24,831 nt of DNA from an uncultured Erysipelotrichaceae bacterium (GCA_902783405.1 CACZQZ010000042.1:1-24831), one strand, 5' to 3'; numbered from the stretch's first letter, positions 1-7,563 are shown. The notes: a model not told the origin generated them from the letters alone. A program made the numbers and translations.

Positions 1-81
1 AATAATATTCCAAAATATGGTTTGCTACTAGTTTTGAATGAAGTAAATACGAAAAATAAAACAAAAAAATTAAAAAAATAA
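1..81 (+). CDS. Possible 3' end of a gene entering from the left
   Basis: Frame 1 is open from the first base for 26 codons and stops at TAA 79-81. The last residues are strongly lysine-rich (ending KNKTKKLKK), as many C-termini are in AT-rich genomes. No domain can be recognised from so short a piece, and an open frame of this length can occur by chance. The call rests only on the open frame running off the window edge. Confidence 0.3.
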   Translation, partial: NNIPKYGLLLVLNEVNTKNKTKKLKK

Positions 82-116
82 ATAATAATTGTAAATTTTA
101 ATAATGAGAGTAAAAT

Positions 117-243
117 TATACTTGTAGTGAAACGAGGTAAGGTGTTCGCTAGCTGTCTGCTTGACGCACCATTAAAGGATTTAGTTGAACTTTAGTTCAA
201 TTTACTAATAAAATCAATTCTAAAAATGGAATTGATTTTTTTG
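117..243 (+). ncRNA. Candidate small structured RNA of unknown family
   Basis: This stretch is markedly more GC-balanced than its surroundings and ends in a clear intrinsic terminator (212-242), with no convincing reading frame. A TATACT hexamer at 117-122 could be the -10 of its own promoter, which would start the RNA near 129, but no good -35 is present. Visible helices are GGTG (141-144) with CACC (167-170) enclosing AGC/GCT, and TTGAAC (185-190) with GTTCAA (195-200). I looked for hallmarks of SRP RNA, RNase P RNA, tmRNA, 6S RNA and T-box leaders and found none. It could also be the 3' UTR of the gene to the left. Confidence 0.35.
212..242 (+). terminator. Intrinsic terminator
   Basis: A perfect 9-bp stem AATCAATTC / GAATTGATT with an 8-nt loop is followed by a run of seven T. 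It closes the candidate RNA and separates it from the DUF975 gene. Confidence 0.85.
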
Positions 244-341
244 ATAAAAATGAATCTTAATAAAATATAAAAAACATTTAATGAAACTTTACATATATTT
301 ATAGAAAATTTGAAAAAAAAGTGTTGTTTTTTGTCAATAAG

Positions 342-350
342 TGATACAAT
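342..350 (+). promoter_or_regulatory. Extended -10 promoter for the DUF975 gene
   Basis: TGA-TACAAT (342-350) is an extended -10 element without a convincing -35. It predicts a transcript starting near 357, about 13 nt before the ATG at 371. It therefore rules out the in-frame GTG at 341, which overlaps the promoter. Confidence 0.5.
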
Positions 351-370
351 TATATAAAGGAGTGAGAAAA

Positions 371-1099
371 ATGGATAGAGCCGAATTAAAAAACTGGGCT
401 AAAGAAAAAATTAAAGGACATATATGGGAAATTTTAGTTCCTGTACTTGTTGCAAGTATTTTAACATCATTAACAATTGGTGGTTCGACAACAATTGATG
501 AAAATGGAGCAGTAAGTGTACATACTGGTCTTCAACTTGGATTATTCTTTTATTTCGTAGAAGTTGGTCTTGCATTATTTATGGTGAAGTTTGTAAATGG
601 ACACAAAGGTGAATTCAAAGATTTATTCTATTTTGCAAAGGATTACGTACGTGTGTTTGTGGTAGGATTACTTAAAGGCATTTTTGTATTTTTATGGGCA
701 TTGTTATTAGTCATCCCTGGTATTATCAAAGCATTTGCATATGCTTTAGTAGAATTACTATTAGCTGATGAAAAATATAATGATCTTGGATATACAGCAG
801 TTTTGAAGAAAAGTGAAGATATGATGAATGGTCATAAAATGGATTTATTTGTGTTTGAACTAAGTTATCTTGGATGGCATTTATTAGCACCATTTACTTT
901 ATTTTTATTAGAAATATGGATTATTCCATACTATACAACTGCAAAATTTAAATTCTTAGATAACATTAAAAAATCTTATGAAGAAAAAAATCCAAATAAT
1001 ACAGTACCAACACCAGAAACAAATGATTCTCCTGAAGTTCTTGAAACAATAACTACCGAACCAACAGAACCTCTAGAAACTACAACTACAGAACAATAA
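371..1099 (+). CDS. DUF975 family integral membrane protein
   Basis: A 242-aa membrane protein of the DUF975 family, whose function is unknown. The N-terminus (MDRAELKNWAKEKIKG) is the family's usual 'KxxAKExLKG' opening, followed by several hydrophobic segments. The signature WALLLVIPGIIKAFAYAL, the motif with MMNGHKMDLF, and the final IWIIPYYTTAKFKF are all typical of the family. After the last membrane segment comes a hydrophilic tail of about 35 residues rich in Thr, Pro and Glu, which looks like a disordered extension. The ATG at 371 is chosen because AAGGAG lies 8 nt upstream and the family homology begins there. The gene stands alone, with a terminator directly after it. Confidence 0.85.
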   Translation: MDRAELKNWAKEKIKGHIWEILVPVLVASILTSLTIGGSTTIDENGAVSVHTGLQLGLFFYFVEVGLALFMVKFVNGHKGEFKDLFYFAKDYVRVFVVGLLKGIFVFLWALLLVIPGIIKAFAYALVELLLADEKYNDLGYTAVLKKSEDMMNGHKMDLFVFELSYLGWHLLAPFTLFLLEIWIIPYYTTAKFKFLDNIKKSYEEKNPNNTVPTPETNDSPEVLETITTEPTEPLETTTTEQ

Positions 1100-1107
1100 T
1101 TATTCAA

Positions 1108-1140
1108 AAACTCAAATTTTTATCATTTGAGTTTTTATTT
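1108..1140 (+). terminator. Intrinsic terminator after the DUF975 gene
   Basis: Stem AACTCAAAT (1109-1117) / ATTTGAGTT (1125-1133) with a 7-nt loop, running into a T-rich tail. Confidence 0.85.
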
Positions 1141-1166
1141 GTAAATAAAAGTTTACATGTTATAAT
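1139..1166 (+). promoter_or_regulatory. Sigma-A promoter of the DUF218 gene
   Basis: TTGTAA (1139-1144), a 16-bp spacer and TATAAT (1161-1166), with TGT immediately before the -10 (extended -10). It overlaps the tail of the preceding terminator. Confidence 0.65.
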
Positions 1167-1198
1167 AGTAATAGATTTATAAATATGTTGGAGGTTTT

Positions 1199-2416
1199 AT
1201 GAAAAAACAAAATAGTATTTATTTAATTATTACCTTTCTTTTTATTGCTATCAGTATGATTATTCTATCTAATACAAATTTTAATGATAGTGTTTTAATC
1301 AGTAATTCTTTTCAAATTATTCTAATTTTATATCTGATTAGAGTTGCATACGGTTGTGCTTTATATATTAAATACCAATATAAAAATCAAAAATATACTT
1401 ATTCCATTATATTAAATTTAGGGCTTTTAATTTTTATTAATTTAAATATCATTAGAATGCTAATTCTACTCATGAAGAATTTTCATACTTCTAATATTTC
1501 TAGTATTTATAGTAATACTTTAGAATCATTTTCATATTTTTCAGTTCTTACTCTACCATGTATTTTAGTTTTATCTGTTTATAGTATTCTCACAAACATT
1601 ATTTTAATTAAAAAAGAAAGCTTTTCATACCGTAACATGCTTGGTATTTTTCTAGGATTTATCTCTATCATTGGATTATTTGGTGGACAGTTTATTTATA
1701 TGATTACCAATAAATTAATGTTTACTAGTGAACAATTGCTTATTAAAAAATTTATTGATATTCACTTAAATGCTACATTATCTTACTTTTATTCTTTAAT
1801 TCTTGCAACTTTATATTGCAATGTTATGGCCTCAAATCATAATCCTGAATATAATAAAGATTATGTTATTATTTTAGGTTCCAAAATCAAAGATAACGGC
1901 GAATTAACTCCCCTACTTAAAGGTAGAGCAGATAGAGCACTATTATTTGGAAAAAATCAAAAAATGAGTACAAACAAAGATGTTATTTATGTTCCATCTG
2001 GTGGGCAAGGATCAAATGAAATTATTCCAGAAGCAGAAGCTATTAAAAATTATTTAATCGAAGAGGGAATTGATCGAAATAAAATTTTAGTAGAAAATAA
2101 ATCTACTAATACTGTAGAAAATATAAGATTTTCAAAAAAACTTATTGAAAAAGAAAAAAAGAATGCTAAAGTAGCTTTTTCTACTACTAATTATCATGTT
2201 TTTAGAAGTGGTGTTATTGCTAACAATGAGGGATTAGATTGTGAAGGAATGGGAAGTACTACAAAATGGTATTTTTATACAAATGCTTTAATTAGAGAAT
2301 TTATAGCTAATTTATATAAAGAAAGAAAAAAACATATCGTGATTTTAATTCTTATGAATATTTCCTTATTTTTATTAACTTATATAGGGTTTTATTATCA
2401 CCTATTTAAAATTTAA
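1199..2416 (+). CDS. Membrane-anchored DUF218 (YdcF/SanA/ElyC-like) protein
   Basis: A 405-aa protein. The first 210 residues hold about six hydrophobic segments. Residues about 221-372 form a DUF218 domain: it opens DYVIILGSKI, continues with LLKGRADRALLF and the conserved SGGQGSNEIIPEAEAIKNYL, then the 'ENKSTNTVENIRFS' type motif, and ends with TTNYHVFRSG. A last membrane segment lies at about 380-400. The domain occurs in SanA, ElyC and YdcF, which are linked to envelope integrity and lipid-carrier metabolism in other bacteria; the molecular reaction is unsettled. The start has GGAGG 5 nt upstream. The gene is monocistronic and converges on scpB. Confidence 0.85.
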   Translation: MKKQNSIYLIITFLFIAISMIILSNTNFNDSVLISNSFQIILILYLIRVAYGCALYIKYQYKNQKYTYSIILNLGLLIFINLNIIRMLILLMKNFHTSNISSIYSNTLESFSYFSVLTLPCILVLSVYSILTNIILIKKESFSYRNMLGIFLGFISIIGLFGGQFIYMITNKLMFTSEQLLIKKFIDIHLNATLSYFYSLILATLYCNVMASNHNPEYNKDYVIILGSKIKDNGELTPLLKGRADRALLFGKNQKMSTNKDVIYVPSGGQGSNEIIPEAEAIKNYLIEEGIDRNKILVENKSTNTVENIRFSKKLIEKEKKNAKVAFSTTNYHVFRSGVIANNEGLDCEGMGSTTKWYFYTNALIREFIANLYKERKKHIVILILMNISLFLLTYIGFYYHLFKI

Positions 2417-2430
2417 AAATGTTCATATTA

Positions 2431-2455
2431 AAAGACTGCTTTAAACAGTCTTTTT
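2431..2455. terminator. Bidirectional terminator between the DUF218 gene and scpB
   Basis: Stem AAAGACTG / CAGTCTTT with a 7-nt loop, flanked by T on the right and A on the left. It serves both converging genes. Confidence 0.8.
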
Positions 2456-2469
2456 AGGTTATAAAATTC

Positions 2470-3027
2470 TTATATTTCTTTATACTTTGACTCATATAAA
2501 TCTACATCTTCAGTGATATCATCCATTTTTATTTCAGGTAAATCATCTTTACTAAGTAAGCCAAAATAATCTAAAAAAGTATCTGTAATACCATATAAGT
2601 TAGGCTTTCCAGGAAGTTCTGATTTTCCTTTACATTCTATTAAATTTTTAGAAAGTAATTTTCTTACTTGATAAGAAGAATCAACTCCTCTAATTTCATC
2701 AATTCCCATTCTCGTAATAGGTTCATTATAAGCAATAATTGCAAGAACTTCTAAAGCAGATGTAGACAATGTCGTATCAACATCAAAGGAAAAATATTTT
2801 TCATAATAATCTTTATGTTCTTTTTTAGTAACCAATTTTAAAGTCTTCCCTACTTGTTCTATTTTAATTCCCCTATTTTCATGCTCATAATCTTTTTTTA
2901 ATTCATCTAATACTTTATAAAAATTATTTTCATCAATCTCTAATACTTCAATTAATTTATTGATTTCAATACCTTCATCCCCAGAAAGAAAAAGCATTCC
3001 TTCTATTACTGCTTTGATATTGTTCAT
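2470..3027 (-). CDS. scpB: Segregation and condensation protein B
   Basis: A 185-aa kleisin-associated winged-helix protein that joins ScpA and SMC in the bacterial condensin complex for chromosome compaction and segregation. It opens MNNIKAVIEGMLFLSGDEGI, the usual ScpB start, and carries the conserved LEVLAIIAYNEPITRMGIDE segment and the C-terminal wing with LPGKPNLYGIT. Length is normal for the family. Its ATG overlaps the scpA stop as ATGA, and the Shine-Dalgarno sequence GGAGGA lies within the last scpA codons, so the two are translationally coupled. Confidence 0.95.
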   Translation of the reverse strand: MNNIKAVIEGMLFLSGDEGIEINKLIEVLEIDENNFYKVLDELKKDYEHENRGIKIEQVGKTLKLVTKKEHKDYYEKYFSFDVDTTLSTSALEVLAIIAYNEPITRMGIDEIRGVDSSYQVRKLLSKNLIECKGKSELPGKPNLYGITDTFLDYFGLLSKDDLPEIKMDDITEDVDLYESKYKEI

Positions 3028-3734
3028 ACATTTCCTCCTTCTATAAAAATTTCTCCAAATTGTTTATCTTGTCTTAAAGTTATTTCTTTTTCTCTAGCTA
3101 AATCAAGAATAGACAAAAAGGTTACAATAATATAACTTTTATTAAATTCAGAAAATAATTCTGTAAAAACAATTTTTTTCCTTTTTTTTAGTATATTTCT
3201 AATTTCCAATGATCTTTCTTTGACAGAGTATTCTTTTGTTGTAACGGTTGTATTAAGTGGTTTTTTCTTTTCTTGTTTTTGCAAAAATTTAGAAAAAGCA
3301 TCTAATAAGTCCTGTAAAGTTAAATCATCTGTTATTTCTGACTGTTTTGTGTATTCACTAGTTGAACTAGGTTCCTTTGTATGAATTTTTTTTCTTTCTT
3401 CTTCAAGAATATGAAAACTAGTAGTTAGTTCTTTATATTTACTATATTCTAGTAATCTTTCAATTAATCTTTCTCTTGGATCTTCCTCTTCTTCATCTAT
3501 ATTATTATTAGGAAGCAATGACTTCGATTTAATTTCCATAAGTTCACTTGCCATAACTAAATATTCACTAGCTATATCTAAATTCATTTGTTCCATTTTA
3601 GAGATATAATCTAAGTATTGTTTGGTTATTTCCTCAATCTGAACTTCATAAATACTAATATTATTTTTTTTTATCAAATGAAGTAATAAATCTAAAGGTC
3701 CTTCAAAATCATTAATATTTACTACATATTTCAT
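3024..3734 (-). CDS. scpA: Segregation and condensation protein A (kleisin)
   Basis: The 236-aa kleisin subunit of the SMC-ScpA-ScpB condensin. The N-terminus MKYVVNINDFEGPLDLLLHL is the family signature, and the C-terminal winged helix with VTFLSILDLAREKEITLRQ is present. A longer in-frame start exists at 3827, but I reject it: family homology starts at 3734, GGTGAG sits just upstream of this ATG, and a TATAAT with extended TG (3751-3756) lies inside the longer reading frame. The middle of the protein (about 85-150) is highly charged, as is usual for kleisin linkers. It shares an operon with scpB. Confidence 0.94.
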   Translation of the reverse strand: MKYVVNINDFEGPLDLLLHLIKKNNISIYEVQIEEITKQYLDYISKMEQMNLDIASEYLVMASELMEIKSKSLLPNNNIDEEEEDPRERLIERLLEYSKYKELTTSFHILEEERKKIHTKEPSSTSEYTKQSEITDDLTLQDLLDAFSKFLQKQEKKKPLNTTVTTKEYSVKERSLEIRNILKKRKKIVFTELFSEFNKSYIIVTFLSILDLAREKEITLRQDKQFGEIFIEGGNV

Positions 3735-3750
3735 AGTCTCACCTTTATTC

Positions 3751-3759
3751 ATTATAACA
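3751..3759 (-). promoter_or_regulatory. Extended -10 promoter of scpAB
   Basis: On the minus strand TGT-TATAAT with no clear -35. It predicts a leader of only about 10 nt before the scpA ATG at 3734, so the Shine-Dalgarno sequence would sit at the very 5' end. Confidence 0.5.
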
Positions 3760-3806
3760 TAAAAAAAACTATTTTTCTTTGAATTTTTATCTTTTTCTTT
3801 ATATGA

Positions 3807-3835
3807 TTGGAATTTAGTATTTTTCATGATATAAT
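3807..3835 (+). promoter_or_regulatory. Promoter of the RNHCP gene
   Basis: TTGGAA (3807-3812), a 17-bp spacer and TATAAT (3830-3835) with TGA before the -10. The predicted start near 3843 leaves about 9 nt of leader, barely containing GGTGG. Confidence 0.65.
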
Positions 3836-3850
3836 TTTTTTGGTGGTTAT

Positions 3851-4159
3851 ATGAAATTATTCCATAAATTAGATGAAACTTTTATTTGTGAAAATTGTCA
3901 TAAAACAGTTTTAAAATTAAATTATACTTCTAGAGATCATTGTCCTTATTGCCTTTATTCAAAGCATGTAGATATTTATCCAGGAGATAGATCTAATCCA
4001 TGTAAAGGACTATTAAAGCCTATTGGTATTGAAAAATTTAAAAATTCTTTTAAAATAATATACGAATGTGATAAGTGTCATCAAAAACATAAAAATATTA
4101 TCGCAAATGATGATGACATGGAAAAAATTATTGAACTATCAAAAAATACAAGTGTTTAA
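3851..4159 (+). CDS. RNHCP domain zinc-ribbon protein
   Basis: A 102-aa protein of the RNHCP family. The signature is clear: FICENCHKTV supplies the first Cys pair, then SRDHCPYCLYSKHVD (the 'RNHCP' motif, here RDHCP), then PGDRSNPCKGLLKPIG, and a last pair in YECDKCHQKH. The paired CxxC sites imply two zinc-binding knuckles, consistent with an RNA- or protein-binding role; no function is established for the family. The start codon has GGTGG 4 nt upstream. The gene is transcribed divergently from scpAB and its stop codon lies inside a terminator hairpin. Confidence 0.85.
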   Translation: MKLFHKLDETFICENCHKTVLKLNYTSRDHCPYCLYSKHVDIYPGDRSNPCKGLLKPIGIEKFKNSFKIIYECDKCHQKHKNIIANDDDMEKIIELSKNTSV

Positions 4160-4172
4160 CTTGTATTTTTTT
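4144..4172. terminator. Bidirectional terminator
   Basis: Stem AAATACAAGT (4144-4153) / ACTTGTATTT (4159-4168) with a 5-nt loop, T-run to the right and A-run to the left. It contains the RNHCP stop codon and lies just past the stop of the repeat protein on the other strand. Confidence 0.85.
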
Positions 4173-4706
4173 CTAAAATAATCTAAATAATAATGGCATG
4201 ACTAAAATAAATATTAGAACTAAAATAGCTAGAACAACTAAAAATTTAATTCCATCATTATTTCTTTTCTCAAGATCATCTTTTTCATTTTTTTGATTTG
4301 AAGTTGTTTGTACAGGTTGTTCTGGAGTTAATTCAGCAGGATTATTTAAAGTATCTTGTGATAAATCAGGTGTCTGTGTCACTGCAGGCACTTCTGGTGT
4401 AACAGGAGCTTCTACTGGAGCTGCTGCTTCTGGTGTAACAGGCACTTCTACTGGTGCTACTACTTCTGGTGTAACAGGTGCTTCTACTGGAGCTGCTACC
4501 TCTGGTGTAACAGGTGCTTCTACTGGAGCTGCTGCTTCTGGTGTAACAGGCACTTCTACTGGAGCTACTACCTCTGGTGTAACAGGCACTTCTACTGGTG
4601 CTACTGCTTCTGGTGTAACAGGCACTTCTACTGGTGCTACTGCTTCTGGCACAACAGGTATATCTACTGAATTTACTTGTTCTTGATTTTTATTTTCATT
4701 ATCCAT
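4173..4706 (-). CDS. Pro/Val/Glu-repeat protein with C-terminal membrane anchor
   Basis: A 177-aa protein with three parts. A short polar N-terminus (1-15) comes first. Residues 16-99 are seven 12-residue units of the form (V/A)PVTPE(A/V)(A/V)APVE, with a partial eighth unit after them. A polar linker follows, and then one hydrophobic segment at about 152-174 (FLVVLAILVLIFILVMPLLF) at the extreme C-terminus. There is no signal peptide, so it is probably tail-anchored with the repeat region as an extended, stiff, acidic stalk; which side the stalk faces is not clear. AAGGAG lies upstream of the ATG. No known family is recognised. Repeat number is likely variable between strains. Confidence 0.75.
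   Translation of the reverse strand: MDNENKNQEQVNSVDIPVVPEAVAPVEVPVTPEAVAPVEVPVTPEVVAPVEVPVTPEAAAPVEAPVTPEVAAPVEAPVTPEVVAPVEVPVTPEAAAPVEAPVTPEVPAVTQTPDLSQDTLNNPAELTPEQPVQTTSNQKNEKDDLEKRNNDGIKFLVVLAILVLIFILVMPLLFRLF
4410..4661 (-). repeat. Seven 36-bp in-frame tandem repeats
   Basis: Units of exactly 36 bp encode the 12-residue (V/A)PVTPE-APVE module. Neighbouring units are nearly identical at the DNA level (on the + strand they repeat 'ggtgtaacaggc' and 'acttctactgg'). This suggests recent expansion by slippage or unequal recombination. Confidence 0.9.
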
Positions 4707-4737
4707 TCTACATCTCTCCTTCGTCTATCTTTAATTT

Positions 4738-4746
4738 ATTATAGCA
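4738..4746 (-). promoter_or_regulatory. Extended -10 promoter of the repeat protein gene
   Basis: Minus-strand TGC-TATAAT with no clear -35, giving a leader of about 25 nt to the ATG at 4706. Confidence 0.5.
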
Positions 4747-4755
4747 TACTTTTAT

Positions 4756-4784
4756 AAAAAAAAGAAATAGATTTTTTCTATTTC
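4756..4784 (-). terminator. Terminator of the rluD-DUF1294-ArsC operon
   Basis: Minus-strand stem GAAATAG / CTATTTC with a 7-nt loop, then eight T (the A-run at 4756-4763). Confidence 0.8.
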
Positions 4785-4798
4785 ATCAAAATTTCATT

Positions 4799-5146
4799 TT
4801 ATAATAAATTTTTCCATTCATTTTCTCTAAATCCACAAAGAACCATATCTTCTGTAATTAATAAAGGCCTTTTAACAAGCATACCATCTGTACTTAAAAG
4901 TTTTAATTTTTCTTCTTCAGACATATTATTTAACTTTTCTTTTAAATTCATCTCTTTATATAGAAGACCACTAGTATTAAAAAATTTTTTGAGTGGATAT
5001 CCAGATTTTTCATACCATTTCTTAAGTTCTTCATAATTTGGATTTTGAAGTTTAATATCTCTTTCTTCAAAAGAAACTTTATTTTCTTCTAAAAACTTTT
5101 TAGCTTTCTTACATGTACTACATTTTGGATAATAAATAAGCAACAT
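4799..5146 (-). CDS. ArsC/Spx-family thioredoxin-fold protein
   Basis: A 115-aa protein of the arsenate reductase / Spx / YffB family. It opens MLLIYYPKCSTCKKAKKFLE, with a CxxC redox pair (Cys9, Cys12) in the position of the ArsC catalytic Cys and the Spx CxxC switch. The segment DGMLVKRPLLI and the end VLCGFRENEWKNLL are typical of the family. A longer open frame starts at 5188, but homology and AGGTGG support the ATG at 5146. That ATG overlaps the upstream stop by one base (TAATG), so translation is coupled. Substrate is unknown: it need not act on arsenate, and no ars genes are nearby. Confidence 0.82.
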   Translation of the reverse strand: MLLIYYPKCSTCKKAKKFLEENKVSFEERDIKLQNPNYEELKKWYEKSGYPLKKFFNTSGLLYKEMNLKEKLNNMSEEEKLKLLSTDGMLVKRPLLITEDMVLCGFRENEWKNLL

Positions 5147-5391
5147 TATAACCACCTCACTATAAATAATATAACATATAAAATACACAAAAATGGAATC
5201 AGAACAAATTTTCTTTTCTTTGTTTTATGATGAAATACAATCATACCAAAATAAAAACCAAAACATCCACCTATAGTACAAAAAAACAAAAGTAAATTTT
5301 CACTAAAACGATATTTATGTTTTATAGCATTTCTTTTATCTAAGAAACAGAGAAAAAAAGCAAATAAATTTAAAAAAATAAAATATTTCAT
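5146..5391 (-). CDS. DUF1294 small membrane protein
   Basis: An 81-aa protein with hydrophobic segments at about 1-17, 33-53 and 60-79. Family marks are the DKRNAI motif after the first segment, RFSENLLL, the glycine-rich IGGCFGFYFGM and the H-H-K-T motif (FHHKTKKRKF). Function is unknown; some relatives are fused to cold-shock domains. It overlaps the upstream pseudouridine synthase gene by ATGA and the downstream ArsC-like gene by one base, forming a tightly coupled three-gene operon. Confidence 0.85.
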   Translation of the reverse strand: MKYFIFLNLFAFFLCFLDKRNAIKHKYRFSENLLLFFCTIGGCFGFYFGMIVFHHKTKKRKFVLIPFLCILYVILFIVRWL

Positions 5392-6197
5392 ATCTTTTTA
5401 AAATCCCTTGGAATATCAATTTTAAAATCATAGACTTTTTTGGTTATAGGATGCTTAAAACTAAATTCATAAGCATGCAGATAAAGTCTATCATCTTTAC
5501 TTCCATACTTAACATCTCCAATGACAGGATGATTTATATTTGAAAATTGTACTCTAATTTGATTTTTTCTTCCTGTTTTCAAATCAATATCGACCAAAGA
5601 AAATGATTCATTTTGTTTTAAAACTTTATAATTTGTGATAGCTAACTTCCCATCTTTTTCATTTGCTACAACAACTTCATTTTTATATTCTCTAAGATAA
5701 TTTTTTATAACTCCAGATTTTTTTTCTAAATGACCTTTTACTATAGCCATATAATATCTTTTTAAAACAATACTATTCCAATTTTCTTGCATTTTTTCTT
5801 TTAACTTGTCATTTTTACAAAAAACTATAATTCCCGAAGTATCTTTATCTAATCGATGTAAAATAAAAACTTTTTCATTTTTTTGATGTAGATATTCCCT
5901 GACCTTATGATATAATGTTTTCTCTTTTTCTTTTTCTGTAGAAATCGTAAGTAATCCTGAAGGCTTATTTATAGCTATAAACTCTTTATCTTCATAAATA
6001 ATATCTAAATCTTTAGAAGTTTCTTTTGTATAATCTAAAGAAATACAATCATTGATATGTAATTTATGATGATAATTCGTTACCTTTTTCCCATTTATAG
6101 ATACTTTTTCATATTTAAGTAAATTTTTCCATTTTTTTTCTTTTGTTTTTAAAAATTCCCCTAAATCCATTTCCTCTTGAACAACATATTTTTTCAT
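5388..6197 (-). CDS. RluA/RluD-family RNA pseudouridine synthase
   Basis: A 269-aa enzyme that isomerises uridine to pseudouridine in structured RNA, most likely rRNA. The N-terminal part (about 1-60) resembles an S4-type RNA-binding domain (KYEKVSINGKKV). The catalytic domain has the signature HRLDKDTSG with the catalytic Asp at 117, KRYYMAIVKG, the LKTGRKNQIRVQFS motif and GDVKYG. Length is slightly short for RluD, as in many Firmicute paralogues. The exact target base cannot be told from sequence. It is the first gene of the operon, with AAGGA upstream of the ATG. Confidence 0.9.
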   Translation of the reverse strand: MKKYVVQEEMDLGEFLKTKEKKWKNLLKYEKVSINGKKVTNYHHKLHINDCISLDYTKETSKDLDIIYEDKEFIAINKPSGLLTISTEKEKEKTLYHKVREYLHQKNEKVFILHRLDKDTSGIIVFCKNDKLKEKMQENWNSIVLKRYYMAIVKGHLEKKSGVIKNYLREYKNEVVVANEKDGKLAITNYKVLKQNESFSLVDIDLKTGRKNQIRVQFSNINHPVIGDVKYGSKDDRLYLHAYEFSFKHPITKKVYDFKIDIPRDFKKI

Positions 6198-6217
6198 ATT
6201 ATCATTCCTTCGAAAAA

Positions 6218-6226
6218 ATTATATCA
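6218..6226 (-). promoter_or_regulatory. Extended -10 promoter of the rluD-type operon
   Basis: Minus-strand TGA-TATAAT with no clear -35. Predicted leader about 13 nt. Confidence 0.5.
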
Positions 6227-6275
6227 TTGTTTTCATTTAAATAAAAGAAAATTCATCAATCAACTTAATTTTTTG

Positions 6276-6284
6276 TGTTATAAT
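6276..6284 (+). promoter_or_regulatory. Extended -10 promoter of the DUF1015 gene
   Basis: TGT-TATAAT (6276-6284) with no clear -35, followed by GAGGAG and the ATG at 6304. Predicted leader about 13 nt. Confidence 0.5.
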
Positions 6285-6303
6285 AACTAAGAGGAGTGAT
6301 AAA

Positions 6304-7563
6304 ATGAAAGTACCATTTAAAAGTGCGGATATATTGATTCCAAAAAATACAGATATGACAAAATGGTCTGTCGTAGCGTGTGATCAATATACATCAGAGC
6401 CAGAATATTGGAAAGAAGTAAATGAAATTGTAGGAGATAGTCCTTCAACACTGAAACTAACTTTACCGGAAATTTATTTAGGAACAACAGATGAGGAAGA
6501 AAGAATAAAAAAAATAAATTCTACTATGAAAGACTATGTAGATAATGATATGTTTGATGAATATAAGGATAGTATGATTTACTTACAAAGAACACAAGAC
6601 GACGGAAAAATAAGAGAGGGATTAATCGGAATGGTTGATCTAGAAGACTATTCCTATGAAAAAAATTCTCAAACACTCATTCGTGCGACTGAAAAGACTG
6701 TAATTGAAAGAATACCACCTAGAATGAAAGTTAGAGAAAATGCTCTATTAGAATTACCACATATAATGATTTTAATTGATGATCCAGAAAGAAATATCAT
6801 CGAACCTTTGAAAAGTGAAGTTAATGAAAATGATACCATTTATGATTTTGATTTAATGAAAAAAGGTGGACATATTAAAGGATATAAACTAAATAAAGAA
6901 AGTATACATAACGTAACTCAAAAATTAGAAAAGTTAGCTGAACAAGAACATTTCAATACAAAATATAATGTTCATGATAAAGGTGTGTTACTATTTGCAA
7001 TGGGAGATGGAAATCATTCTCTAGCAACAGCTAAGGCTTGTTATGAAAAATTAAAAGAAACAATGACTGAAGAGGAATATTTAAATTCTCCAAGTAGATA
7101 TGCTTTAGTTGAACTTGTTAATCTTCATAGTGACGCACTACAATTTGAAGCCATTCATCGTGTAATTTTTAATACTAATCCAGAAGATTTATTACATGAA
7201 TTATATCAATATTACAATATTAACGAAGATGGAACTGGTCAAGAAGTAGAAATTGTAACGCAAGGTATGGATAAAAAAATCTATATTTCTAATCCTAAAT
7301 CGAATATTACGGTCGGATCTATTCAAATGTTTTTAGATGAATATTTAGAAAATCATGAAGGTAAAATAGATTATATTCATGGCGATGATACAACTAGAAA
7401 TATGGCAAAGGAAAATGGAAATATTGGGTTCCTATTTAAACCTATGAGAAAAGATGAATTATTTAAAACTGTAATTTTAGATGGAGCTTTACCTAGAAAA
7501 ACTTTTTCTATGGGACATAGTTATGATAAAAGATATTACTTAGAGTCAAGAAAAATTAAATAA
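6304..7563 (+). CDS. DUF1015 family protein
   Basis: A 419-aa protein of the DUF1015 family. The start MKVPFKSADILIPKN and following WSVVACDQYTSEPEYW are typical, as is the central MGDGNHSLATAKACYE (a counterpart of the family's 'DGHHR' type motif), followed by SPSRYALVELVNLH. The end GALPRKTFSMGHSYDKRYYL is also characteristic. The biochemical role is not established; in some anaerobes relatives sit beside serine-biosynthesis genes, but no such neighbours are present here. GAGGAG lies before the ATG, and the gene is a single transcription unit with its own promoter and terminator. Confidence 0.85.
   Translation: MKVPFKSADILIPKNTDMTKWSVVACDQYTSEPEYWKEVNEIVGDSPSTLKLTLPEIYLGTTDEEERIKKINSTMKDYVDNDMFDEYKDSMIYLQRTQDDGKIREGLIGMVDLEDYSYEKNSQTLIRATEKTVIERIPPRMKVRENALLELPHIMILIDDPERNIIEPLKSEVNENDTIYDFDLMKKGGHIKGYKLNKESIHNVTQKLEKLAEQEHFNTKYNVHDKGVLLFAMGDGNHSLATAKACYEKLKETMTEEEYLNSPSRYALVELVNLHSDALQFEAIHRVIFNTNPEDLLHELYQYYNINEDGTGQEVEIVTQGMDKKIYISNPKSNITVGSIQMFLDEYLENHEGKIDYIHGDDTTRNMAKENGNIGFLFKPMRKDELFKTVILDGALPRKTFSMGHSYDKRYYLESRKIK

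Noticed and set aside
117..243. Possible SRP, RNase P, tmRNA, 6S or T-box RNA
   Set aside because: None of their conserved cores (for example the GGAA-loop of SRP, GAGGAAAGTCC of RNase P, or the T-box AGGGTGGNACC) is present.
4410..4661. Regular 36-bp repeats resembling a CRISPR array
   Set aside because: The units are contiguous with no unique spacers and remain in frame in one protein; no cas genes are near.
4799..5146. Naming the gene spx or arsC outright
   Set aside because: Both CxxC and the ArsC fold are visible, but no Spx-specific or arsenic-resistance context allows a choice.
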